A DNA stretch of 64,000 nucleotides from assembly GCA_023014485.1 (NCBI GenBank), contig JAJOZX010005521.1, forward strand, positions 221,001 to 285,000, read 5' to 3'. A program made the position numbers and the translations under genes. The notes under the pieces were generated by a model. The model searched no databases. It saw nothing but the letters and a program-made list of their open reading frames with translations, and was not told where the DNA came from. This stretch comes from Bathynomus jamesi (lineage: Eukaryota > Arthropoda > Malacostraca > Isopoda > Cirolanidae). The first letter of the stretch is position 1. Each line of letters opens with the position of its first letter. Below are positions 1 through 11,200 of this stretch, one piece after another.

Positions 1-170
1 AAACTTCCTGAAGTAAGCTGCTACATTTGGGAGAGGTAGTGAAAAATACACCAATTCCACTCAGTTGAGAAAAATATTCTTATTCTTTTTTGATGAACAA
101 ATTTTTTTCATAATTAAATTTAACTGATGTGCATAACACTGGATATAATGCGCATGAGGGTAGTATTCTT

Positions 171-960
171 TTATTTGCACCTGCATTCCACCATGAGAGC
201 CACCATTACTGCCAGCCTATCATAGGCCTGAGCAACAAGTTTGTCCTTTAGGTCAAACTGTCGCAGCTTGTCTCTTAACAAATTCGTAATCCCAGCAGCT
301 GTCCTATCTTCAACTTTGCTGAAAGCTAAAAACATTTCAGTAGACATTCTTTCACATAGTGCAATATAACTACAAATTGTGAATGGCAAGCCACATCCGT
401 AGTTTCATATGCTTGCACAGAAGTGTAACAGACTTTATTGATTTTGGATTTTATTTCATCCACATACACTTGATACATGCAGTCTAAAAGATCATTTTGA
501 ATTGTTTGATGTTTTTTGCCACTGAGCATTTTCAAGATGATCACTTAAGGCACTGTCAAATGTTGCTATATGTAGGAAATCATGTCTAAGAATACTCCAT
601 GATTAAAAGATTGTTATATTTCATAATGGCAGATCATGAGAAGCACAAAATTTTAAACAGTATGATTCTTGTTTATTTTTCTCAACTAATTCATTGTGTT
701 TCTTAATGCTGAGGTGATATCTGACCTCTTTCAGATAAAATGTTCACTGTTCCAAATGTTTTAAATTTGACAGCATTATTCATATGAACTGTGCTGCATT
801 TATGTTTCTGGATCTGTTCAGAAAGATGCTTTAAATCTTTACAACAATACTGTACTGGTCCACAAACTTTCAGCCCCAAATAAAAGACAGTAAAAACAAT
901 ATAATGTATTCTTTGCATCACTAACAGTGAACCATGATTTTCTTTTGAACCAACTAATTG
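171..960 (-). pseudogene. Degenerate hAT-family transposase (N-terminal half)
   Basis: Three minus-strand reading-frame pieces (about 921-703, 544-326, 389-171) fit one hAT transposase of the ZMYM1/DUF4371-like type. The first piece carries the region after the N-terminal zinc finger (KCSTVHMNNAVKFKTFG). The next carries the segment around the first catalytic Asp (ETTDVACHSQFVVILHYV). The last carries the EDRTAAGI...KLVAQAYD segment before the second Asp. Frames change between pieces and the catalytic C-terminal half is missing at the window edge, so it is a dead copy. No TIRs were found. Confidence 0.6.
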
Positions 961-1470
961 AAAATGTTCTCATTTTCTTACCATCTTGAGTAATTTTGAT
1001 ATCTTTAGGCTGATATGTACCAAGTCTCTAAATTTCTAACTTTCCTCAAGTTTCAATGAGGAAAAGGGAATTTCTAGTAAAGTATCAACACTATTCATTA
1101 TATTATTGTTACTGGGTACAATTTTAAGGACTAAATCAGTAAAGCCAATTTAGTGATACACTATAAATCATACTCATGGGTGATAAATGCACAATAAATG
1201 GATTAGGGGAGAAACCTCAACACTACCATATCACATCATGTCACTCTCATTACTGTTTGATGAGAGAAGGGCCAGAGCTGCATGGCCCAGATAAAACATT
1301 GCCACATCTCTTATGAGTCAGTGGAAATAACTGTAAATTTTCTAACTTTTGGCAACTTGGATAGAAGATTCACCGCTGTAGCTTGAATAAAATGCAGCAT
1401 ACTTTTAGGGCAGGTATGAGGGAGGGCCTATTTTAATTAAAATAACATGAATTATTAGCGTATATTTATA
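961..1470. other. No gene or repeat recognised
   Basis: AT-rich sequence between the hAT remnant and the first mariner-like MITE. No exon with splice sites, RNA gene or clear repeat was seen. HIRA coding exon 1 was looked for here and not found. Confidence 0.5.
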
Positions 1471-2115
1471 CAGGGTGTCTCAAAAGTCACTATCTATTTT
1501 GAAAAATAATGGGAATTACGAAAAACTGGTTTAAGACATGAAAAATATATTTATTTCAAAGTGCCACAAAGAATTAGTGCTATTTATTTATCTGTCTCCA
1601 CATGGTGACCATCAGTGTCTCTACAGAGCTCAAAGCGATAAGTTGTTTCCCGGAACACACTTTCCAGCATTTGAGGTATTATTTTCTGAACTGCATCAGT
1701 AATACGATTTCGAAGTTCGGCTACATCACTAATTCTTCTACCAGTGTACACCTTAGACTTAATGAAACCCCAGGCGAAAAAATCTAATGGTGTTAAATCG
1801 GGTGAATGTGCTACCCATGGTTGTGTTCCTCCACGACCAATCCAGCGACCGGGGAAGCTTCTGTCAAGATAATCACGTACGATTATTGCATAATGGCACG
1901 GTGCTCCATCCTGCTGAAAAACTACTGTGTCAAGAATGCCATCTGTAAGAAGTTGAGGTTTGAGGAATTGTTCAAGCATGTCAAGATAATAAACCAATTA
2001 ACTTTTTTTAAATACACAAATTTGCACCAGAAGTACATATCTTTATGCCAGCATAGCATTTTTTAAAAAAACATCTAATGTCACCGAAATAGATAGTGAC
2101 TTTTGAGACACCCTG
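1471..2115 (-). mobile_element. DD41D mariner-like element, internally deleted
   Basis: Near-perfect terminal inverted repeats start CAGGGTGTCTCAAAAGTCAC at 1471 and end with the complement at 2115, between TA dinucleotides as expected for Tc1/mariner. A minus-strand frame (1997-1584) encodes the transposase C-terminal half: [10 protein letters not shown] (second catalytic Asp), then [14 protein letters not shown] count 41 residues between the catalytic Asps, which matches the DD41D (rosa-like) mariner group. The N-terminal half is deleted, so it cannot move autonomously. Confidence 0.85.
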
Positions 2116-2243
2116 TATATATTTTTAAGGAGCTCCTTGAAGGCCTTGTTTAGAGAAAATATCTATGAATCTTTAACTTTGAATTTTCTTTAATTTGGTC
2201 AGTGTAACTACTGCAGGCCCCACTGGTCCAAAAGGAGCCACCC

Positions 2244-2244
<1 letters not shown>

Positions 2245-2310
<66 letters not shown>

Positions 2311-2323
2311 CACACACACACAC
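2245..2323. repeat. (GT)n-(TA)n-(CA)n compound microsatellite
   Basis: A run of GT dinucleotides passes into about 20 TA units and then CA units, at the 5' edge of the LINE fragment beginning near 2336. The TA tract makes spurious poly-Tyr/Ile frames. Confidence 0.95.
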
Positions 2324-2335
2324 AACTTCCTTAGT

Positions 2336-3471
2336 GATCATCTGCAGGTCGTCAAAATTCAAGGTATATCATCATCAGAATCGGAAGTACGCAGCTCAGT
2401 ACCACAAGGGACAGTACTGGCCCCACACCTGTTCATTATCATGCTAACAGACATAGACAGCGGAGTAAACAGCAATAGTATAGTAACATCCTTTGCAGAC
2501 GATACAAAGATCAGCAGAAAAATCAGCGATGTACCCTACATGACGTGGAGGCCTTGCAGAGGGACACGAACAAAATATACAAATGGTCAGAAGACGACAA
2601 CATCTCATTCAACGCCGAGAAATTTCAACTCTTGAGATATGGTAGAAAAGAAGAACTTAAACAGACTGCATATTATGCTCCAGATAGACAGGAAATTCAG
2701 AGAAGCATGAAAGCGATTGATCTCGGGATAATAATGACATGATGATGCGAAATTCGAAACACAAAATCAGATAGCGATAAATAAAGCAAAAAGAGTCGCC
2801 GGACAGGTTCTAAGAACATTCAAGAGAAGGGACAGGACAGTAATGATTCCCCTGCTAAAAACACTGATTATACCAAAACTTGAATACTGCTCAGTTTTGA
2901 CGTCCCCATATAAAAAGGAAGAAACTAATAAACTAGAAGAAACGCAAAGGCATTTCACAGCCAAGATTGATGGCTGCAAAGAACTCAACTACTGGGAAAG
3001 ACTACGTAAACTAAATCTGTACTCACTGGAAAGAAGAAGAGAGAGGTACATCATAATCTACATATGGAAAATGATCGAAAAACTGGTACCAAACCTAAAA
3101 CTAAACCCAATTACCATTCAAACAACACTGGAAAATAGGAAAGGCAGAATGTGTAGTGTTCCCAAATTAAAAGCACGACAAGGGACCTCCTCAACCCTGA
3201 AGGAAAATAGCTTGGTTGTCAGGGGGCCAAGACTTTTCAACCAGCTTCCTAAGGACCTCAGAAACGTAAAGGGGGTCAAAGTTGAAGTCTTCAAGAAAAG
3301 ACTGGATGCCTGGCTCAGGACAGTACCAGATGAGCTGGGCGTGCCTGGCTATGTATGGTGGAGAGCGCAAGAAAGTAACTCGCTCCTCCACCAGGCCAGA
3401 CCTAGAGGCAGGGCTACCAGCTTGACCTCCGTGTGAAGAGAGACCAACACACGAAACAACATAAGGTTCAT

Positions 3472-3476
<5 letters not shown>
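2336..3476 (+). mobile_element. 5'-truncated non-LTR retrotransposon (LINE family A, copy 1)
   Basis: Frame pieces on + read from the RT active-site region to the end of the polyprotein. SSVPQGTVLAPHLF and FADDTKI (the YxDD-equivalent motif) lie at 2395-2510. The C-terminal region with PKLEYCSVLTSPYKKEE and [20 protein letters not shown] lies at 2843-3436. The copy is 5'-truncated and frameshifted near 2530 and 2740. It ends directly in a (TA)n tract, as does the copy near 23440, so the simple repeat may be this family's 3' tail. Clade is uncertain; CR1/jockey-like RTs are closest by motif. Confidence 0.75.
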
Positions 3477-3529
<53 letters not shown>

Positions 3530-3541
3530 CATACATACATA
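3477..3541. repeat. (TA)n microsatellite with (CATA)n end
   Basis: About 24 TA units followed by four CATA units, abutting the LINE 3' end at one side and a TA-flanked MITE at the other. Confidence 0.95.
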
Positions 3542-3543
3542 TA

Positions 3544-4165
3544 CAGTGGAACCTTGCTTAACGAGCATAATTCGTTCCCGAACTGTGCTCGTTATGCAAA
3601 ATGCTCGTTAAGCAAGGCAATTTTTTCCATAGGAATCAATGTAAAATATGATAATGCGTTCCATGCTTAAAAAATACTTAAAATAATATTTATAATGATA
3701 TTTAAAGGCATTTTTTAAATTATTATTGCATGAAATGAAAAGATTATTAATAAAAATTAACCCAAAAGAGAATGTAAATAATTAGTAAACGGTGAAATTT
3801 ATAAATAACTTACGAAGAGAGAAGGTGCTCCTGACGCACGCAAAGGAAATGAAGAGACAGGGGAGGAGGAGAGGGTTATTGAGGGGAAGGAGGAGAATCA
3901 TCTTCGTTCAATGCAATAACATTCTCGACGAGCTCACAGTCACTAGCTTTAAATTTTTTAGAGGCACTTTCACTTTCTTTTGGATCCTTTTTCACGAGGA
4001 AACTGTCTAGAGACATTTGTTTTTGTCTACGCTTTAAATTTTGACGAAATATTTTGCTCGTTAAGCAAAGTGTCGCTCGTTATGCAAGGTAATTTTCCCC
4101 CATTCTTTTGGCTCGTTATACGAATTTCTCGTTATACGAGGCACTCGTTAAGCAAGGTTCCTCTG
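3544..4165. mobile_element. Pogo/Tigger-like MITE
   Basis: Left end CAGTGGAACCTTGCTTAACG and right end reading inward CAGAGGAACCTTGCTTAACG form a TIR pair between TA dinucleotides. Subterminal repeats of a CTCGTTAWRCAAG/CTCGTTATACGAG motif recur at both ends (3585-3620, 4050-4160). The CAGT..CC tip with TA duplication is typical of pogo/Tigger elements. No transposase remains. Confidence 0.75.
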
Positions 4166-4171
4166 TATATA

Positions 4172-4698
4172 CAAAGGTGGGCAGGACCGAGTTCCAATAG
4201 GACTGAACTCCAGGAACTCAGTCCTTTTTAAGGACTGTGAGCGGGAAAGTCGGTCCTTTTCTCAGTGAGGACCGAAATGAGGAGCGATGGTCCATTTTTA
4301 AGCAATTCCGGATGGTCTTTTTTAGTGATTTTAGTGTGTTTAGTGATTATTTGAAGGACGTCCTCAAGCTGAAAAGGTCAGGGCTCAGTGACAGCCATTT
4401 TGAAATGCTAGTCTTCTTGAAGGGAAACTCAAGCATTTAACTTAATAACTTTTTTTCATCATTTATGTATTGTATCAATTATAATTTACGTTAATAAAAT
4501 TAAAGATTTCCGGTGTCTTTAATTTCATTTTTCATTTTAATAAAATTTTTCACTTATATTATATATAAGGACCGAGGACCGAGTCGTTCCTAGGTCCTAT
4601 CTTCAGAAAGGACCGTGACTGGGACCGTCGGTCCAGTTTGAGGCAAGGACCGGGACCAGGACTGTCGGTCCTTTTTGAGGCCCGGGTGCCCACCTTTG

Positions 4699-4699
<1 letters not shown>
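4172..4699. mobile_element. hAT-like MITE with GGACCG subterminal repeats
   Basis: Ends are CAAAGGTGGGCAGGACCG on the left and, reading inward from the right, CAAAGGTGGGCACCCGGGC. Many copies of a GGACCG/CGGTCC motif crowd the two ends (4190-4300, 4568-4680), as in non-autonomous hAT elements. No convincing 8-bp target duplication was seen because both flanks are TA/CA repeats. No coding capacity. Confidence 0.6.

Positions 4700-4703
<4 letters not shown>

Positions 4704-4731
<28 letters not shown>
4704..4731. repeat. (CA)n microsatellite
   Basis: About 14 CA units directly after the hAT-like MITE. Confidence 0.95.
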
Positions 4732-4732
<1 letters not shown>

Positions 4733-4736
<4 letters not shown>

Positions 4737-4979
4737 CCGTTTGAAAAGTGTCTCCACAGTGCTATATTAAACGCATAGGAAATTGAAAAACTACAATGTT
4801 TTCATTCAACCATGATTTAGTGATTTTATTACATAACCTTTTGATTTTACAGCATGTGTTCAGTGTTTTCCACCATTTTGCAGGCACAGAGCAACTCGTC
4901 TACACTTGTTGTCAAACACTTTTTTAAAGTGTTGTTTGACTGCGGAAAGACTTCGAACGCACTGTATATATATATATAT
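4733..4979 (-). mobile_element. Degraded DNA-transposon 3' fragment
   Basis: On the minus strand a broken frame reads like the C-terminal tail of a mariner-type transposase (Lys/Phe-rich VFDNKCRRVALCLQNGGKH at about 4927-4870, then an in-frame stop). It ends near GTCCGTTTGAAAAGTGTCTC. Only one terminus is visible and a short (TA)n follows at 4964-4979. Assignment is weak. Confidence 0.3.
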
Positions 4980-5133
4980 AATATTTGATACCTTTACCCT
5001 AGTTAAAAACTTAAATTTAGATGTTGATTAGGCCAAATTGATTCAGTACAGCAAAACCAGAGTTAGTTAATTGACAAAGTGACCAAGTAGATATATTCAG
5101 GTTTGTAATAAAGCTTATCTTTTTTAATTTCAG

Positions 5134-5276
5134 GAGACAAAGCTATATTTAGTGTTGACATTCACCCTGATGGATCATGCTTTGCCACAGGAGGACAGGG
5201 CCAAGACTCTTCAGGTAGAGTTGTCATCTGGAATCTCCAACCTGTTGTTTCAGAGAGAGCTGAACAAAATGAAAAG
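5134..5276 (+). CDS. HIRA: HIRA coding exon 2: first WD40 blade
   Basis: The acceptor AG at 5132-5133 is followed by a split Gly codon, then [20 protein letters not shown], the characteristic start of the HIRA propeller. It ends ..RAEQNEK with donor GTGTGT at 5277. Residues before the split Gly (MKLL...-type N-terminus) are on an unseen upstream exon. Confidence 0.95.
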
Positions 5277-8200
5277 GTGTGTTGTATCTAACATAACCCC
5301 AAGTATTTCTAAAAGCTTGGTAATATCACTTTCTTTGGTGATTAATCTCAAATTTTCATTATTGCAAGTTAGGCAGTACCTATATTCTGTTTTTATTTGT
5401 ATTAAACATGCATATTCTTATTGTAGATACCCAAACTTTTGTGTCAGTTAGACCAGCACCTGGGTTGTGTTAATAGTGTGCGTTGGTCCCACTCTGGAAG
5501 TTTTCTAGCATCTGCTGGGGATGATAAAGTCATTATCATTTGGCAACAAAATAGTTATGGAGGTAAGAATATGTTTAATGATTTCTAAATTTATGAAGTT
5601 GTAACTCAACCTAGCTCAAAGCAGGGCTGTGGAGTCGGCACATAAAAAACCGACTCCGACTCCTCAATTTTTTGTCTATCCGACTCTGACTCCGAAGGTA
5701 TATTAATTCTAAATCTACTATGATGATGATTACACAAGAGGCATTTCATCACCACCACGTGAATCATCATCATCTGTGGTCATTGTTACGGTAACTTTGT
5801 CTGTAGTAAAGTATCTTGTAAGTGGTGCTTGTCGTTGAGTAGATTTCTGATCTTTTGTTAACTTTGAAGTAGTTGCAAGGTTTTTATTACTATCTTTCTC
5901 AATGACAACTTCTAAAATTTTGGGATGGAAACGCTGCAAATGTCTTTTCAAATTTGATGCTCTGGTTGGTGCATTTTTATCAGAGCCAGTAAAACCACTG
6001 ATTTTTGCTTCACATAATTTTTCATCATCATCATCTTCTATCATACACTGACACACGAAATGTTTCCCATCTGTGGTTATTGTAAAATATTCAAAAACTG
6101 CAGACTTTGTTAGAAGTGTCTTTGCCATTGTGAAAGTGGTTTTAGACTTGAAAGTTAAAAACTTATGAAATTTAGAAAGAACTCAAAATTAAATAAGCAT
6201 TAAAAATAAAAAATATTATCTGAAAAGAAAAAATGAATTAATGGCATTAGTGTCTGAAATGGAAAACATTGTGTTTATTATTTAAGTGGTTTAACCACCA
6301 TAGCTACCAGTGATATCACACACAAAAACATTTTATTAAAATTTATATTGAGGTTGGAGTTGGTACATTTTTTCCGACTCCGACTCCAGCACCACCAAAA
6401 TTGCTTCCGACTCCACGACTCCGACTCCACGACTCCGACTCCACGTTACCTATCATTACAGCCGACGATACTTTCCAAAATTTTAAGGGTGATAGCCAAG
6501 AAGTAAATAGAAAGAATTTGTTGTTTAATTCTTTTGGGCTGCTGTTATGCATTATGAACCATATGAAATATGGATATCTTGCTTGAAATGCAGGCAATTT
6601 GCTGAAATACATATGTTTAATAAACCATATGATGAAAGGCTTGTCCATTCACATCAATAATCTCCTGATACATGTCAAGGTTTGCCACCCATTTCTATAC
6701 CTCATTACCCAACTTTAAGATTTTCTCCATCACACAAATTCCTTTGGGGACTGCTTGGGAGGTCTACTGTACATCATCTTTCCATACTGGAAGTATGTGG
6801 TGATGAGCACATGGTCAGAAATTGATAGCTTTGGCATTATTACAAGATCAAACACCCACATCATTGTGAACTGCATATACTTGAAGCACACATTTTACTA
6901 TGTCCTACCAGCTCCCAACCACCAAACATTATCACATTTTGAGTCTAAATTTTCAGAAATGAGGTCACAGAATGTAAACAAACATGATACCAGTTCCAAT
7001 TGAAATTATACTGCCTAGGAGCACCCTGGAAAAAGTTTTTGAAAGAAAAAGGTTTAATACAAAAAAAAATTATGGTCATCAAGTTTATCTGCATTTCATA
7101 TGTTTATATGTTTCATGCTGAAGGTAGTAAGCTTTTGACTTAATTTGTTTTGGTACAGTTAGATAAATTAAAATAGTATTTTACTTCCTTATCTCTGAAG
7201 ATACAACATAAATTAATGAACCTCACACACACACAGGTCATCACAAGATGTGATAAGAGAGGATCAGGTCATTCCATTGAAAGTCAAGATCACAGAGAGG
7301 TCAAAAGTCAAATGGAGGTCCATGCCATAACTTTTGAACTGCTGAACATAAACTGATGAAACTTCACATGTGGATCAGCACAAGACAATGTCACAAGCAA
7401 GACAGGTTCTTGCACCAAAGGTCAAAGCCACAAATAAAGGAGAGGACAATAATGTTTCAACATGGTTCTTGTTTCATTTCTCTTTTGTTAAATTTTATGA
7501 AAATCTACTTTTTTAGTTCAATTTTAACCCTTTCATGCCTGAATTAAGAAATTATTTTAATTTTTTTCCTGTTCCAGCCAAAATAACCTCTAATATTCAG
7601 ATTGTAAGGCTCAAAATCGATTGTGAAGCTCATGTTGCTATAAGGCAACTGTCAGTGTTAAAGGGTTAATTAACTTTTCAGTAGACAAATGCCATTTTAG
7701 TAGTTAAAGTTTTTGCTATTGGAGCAATGAAGAGTAAAGTACCGGTATATCAGAATATACCATTCTAATTTCTATATTTCATGAAATCATTTAGGTCTAA
7801 TTGCAATATTAAGCTCAGTCTACTCACCCATCTTAACAGTTTTTTTAGTTGAACCCTTGCTTTACCTTTATCACACTATTTGTCAAACTTAGGCTTTTAA
7901 TAATCAATCAAAATTATCTCTTATTCTGCTAATACAGGTGGCACAGTCTTTGGATCTAATGTTGTTAATGTCGAATCCTGGCGAATAGTAAATACTTTGA
8001 GAGGTCATGAAGGAGATATTTTAGATGTTGCATGGTCTCCCCAGGATATTTGGCTGGCTTCAGCATCAATAGACAACAATGTCATTATTTGGAATGCAGC
8101 AAAATGGCCAGGTAACCAGTCATAGAGTAACTGTATTGTAGCAAAACCTACTTTATGTAATTATAATTTTACTCACTGTTTGTCAAGATTTTTTACAAGT

Positions 8201-11200
8201 CTCTCAAAACTATTTTGGCTGTGCTTGGTCACAAAAATAAAATTTAATGTTTGATTCATGTAGATATAATAGTCATAAATCATAAAATACCTTTTATTTT
8301 AAATGCAGATTGTTTGTTAATGTAACATTTCATCAATACTAAATTTGTTGTAGAACAAGTTCGTATATTGAGAGGTCATACTGGTCTCGTAAAAGGAGTG
8401 ACATGGGATCCCATTGGTAGATATATTGCTTCCCAAGCTGATGATAAAAGTATGCGAATTTGGAGAACTTCTAACTGGGCCACAGAACAAAAATTGTTGA
8501 CCCTTTTACAGAGGTGAATAAAGAAGGTATTATAAGGACATATTAGATTAAAAAGTTTAAGAGGAGATTAAAACTTGTACTTAGTTTTGATATCTCTGTC
8601 TTCTTTATAGTAAATGCAAAAAACTTTTTTTCTATGTGAAGGTCAAAATATGCTAATTAAAACCCACTCTAATAGACAGAGTTTATTTCCACAACAGTTT
8701 CGATGCCCACTGGTATCCTCTTTGGGTGGATACAGAAAAACGAATATTCGTTTTTCTGTATCCACCCGAAGAGGATGCCAGTGGGCATTGAAACTGTTGT
8801 GGAAATAAACTCTGTTTATTAGAGTGGGTTTTAATTAGCATACTTCTTTATAGTGTTATACTATGCCAATTCCTGAAAGTATACCCGAATATCAGATACA
8901 GTACAAACTGTATCTTAAACGAACGTAACTTTTTCTTGACAGTGTGGAGGAACTACTACTATTCTCCGTCCTAGTTGGTCTCCTGATGGTCAGTATTTGG
9001 TCTCTGCCCATGCCATGAATAATGGAGGACCAACAGCCCAAATAATTGAGAGAGATGGGTGGAATACGGATAAAGATTTTGTAGGACATCGAAAAGCAAT
9101 CACATGCGTAGTAAGTAAATTGAGTGAAAACTATATTATTTCCACATTTACAACCTAGCTTGAAAGATGAACATTATTAAGCATCATGATTTTGATTGTA
9201 TTTGTTTCTTCGGCAGAGGTTTAATCCAAATATTCTGAACAAACAAGACCCAAAACAAAGCAAAGCAGTTCAGTATTGTTGCGTGGCAATTGGTTCAAGA
9301 GATCGCTCCATATCAATTTGGTTCACCTCCCTCAAGAGACCATTGGTTGTAATTCATGATATATTTGAAGATTCTGTAAGTAGACTACAGTGTTTTTTCC
9401 TTCATTGGTAACACTTGCTATACTTGTATCCCTAACCAAGTAAATTTTGGGGGCCATTCTGGATTGCTTTTGTCCATCTATTCGTTCGTCCGTCACACTC
9501 GTGTCCGCGCTATAATGTTTGAACCACACAACATAAATTCATGAAACTTCACACACATATATATATATATATATAATCAGAGATGGGCACTAAATACACT
9601 GAAAGTATTTAGATACTAAATACATCACCAAAATGTATTTAAATACTAAATACACAAAAGGTATTTAAATACATTTCTAAATACATTTTAAATACAACAA
9701 AATTCACACATACGAATGATTTTAATATAATTAGGATTAATATTAAACTCAAAGTAACTTCCGATTATAGACTTCATTCCTTTATAAATTGTATCACAAC
9801 AAATTCCAATCACATAATTATAGTGATTAGATAGCATTTCGGTATAGTGATTGACTGATTGGATAGCACTTCGGTAGCATCGAAATGCTATCTAATCACT
9901 AGTTCACTACACTTGGAACACATTTCGTTGCTACGTAATAATATCAGTCGCTCGAGAGTGCTGTCACTAAGTCTGTTTCTTGTAGGGGAGAGTGTTATCC
10001 CTGCAAAGGAATACAGGCGTTCTACAGGTGCAGATGATGGTATTGTGGTGGTGTAACGCAAGAACATGGTCTGTATTAGCAGATGTTTAGTTAGACTTTC
10101 GATGACGTGATCGGGGTCGTTCAAATATGCCAGCACTTTCATACCTACAGTTGGTTCATTAGAGGATGATTTCTTTTCAAATCCGAAATACTCGTCTCCT
10201 TCAGAGTAACTTGACAGATTGTCATCTGCTTGAGGGCTTTCGGAGTCCGTGTAAACTGTTGTCGCTGTCATCATCAGAATGTTCTTTACGGAAGCTCGCT
10301 GGGTCTCATTGTTCCATGCTTTCTTTATGTCGACCCATCGCAGTTTGAAATATGGGTGAGTTGCTGTTGCTAGAATTGCGTCATGAACTTCTGGGTCAGA
10401 TACTTTTTGTATCTTTTTTGAAACCCTTGGATGATTACTGCAAGCAGTGCTGGACAATGTTTCAAAGTTTTAGATTGAAGCCGATTTAGTTTATTTTGAA
10501 CTGGGAGTAGTTCGCCATAAAAACAATGGTCACCCTGGAGGCGGTCAATGGCTATGGCAATGGGGAAAGAACAGCGACATATTCTTCCAGAAACTCTATC
10601 TCGTGTGACTTGAAAGCAGGCGAACTTAGAGCCATCATCACGTCATTCAGCTTAGATTTATGGTTAACGAGAAGGGTAAGTGAATCGTAGAGCGAATTCC
10701 ATCGTGTAGGGCATGGCAAACGTAAGCTGCAGTTCAAAATGTTATGTATTGTTTCAGCTGATTTAGGACAGCCACTTTTGTTCCAGAGGGCGGAGCACTT
10801 GCCATTGCAGAATGATTAATTGTGGAAAACTTGGAGTTCTTGAGTGCAGTTTTTGCATAGGTAGTGGCAACCAAACTTAAGGTGTGTGACGCACATCGCA
10901 CATGTTTTGATAGGGTATAGATGTTGGTGTTAACTTGGTTCTCTTCATCATCATTTGTGGGTAGGTTTTGCAGTCTCTAACATCACTGGTTCAAGATCAT
11001 TCTCCTCTTCGCTCCTCCACTACCACACACGAAAGGATATGGTTGAGGACTGAGCCCTCGCTGAGGCAGAGGGGGTGCACCATCACGTGATGGTGCACTC
11101 CCTCTGCCTCTACATATCACTTATACTGATCATATCATTGCATGTTGAGAACTGCAATGATGTGATCGGTATGCATTGTGCTGCTGTGCATCGGTAAAAT

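Larger units (their letters stand above)
5563..7937 (+). other. HIRA: HIRA intron 3
   Basis: GT-AG intron of 2375 bases holding a BED-finger hAT remnant (5622-6445) and a dispersed repeat (about 7195-7470). 6446-7195 and 7471-7937 show no recognisable feature. Confidence 0.85.

Noticed and set aside
2150..3568. Short frames rich in Tyr-Ile
   Set aside because: Translations of (TA)n microsatellites; the same applies near 19100 and 23400.
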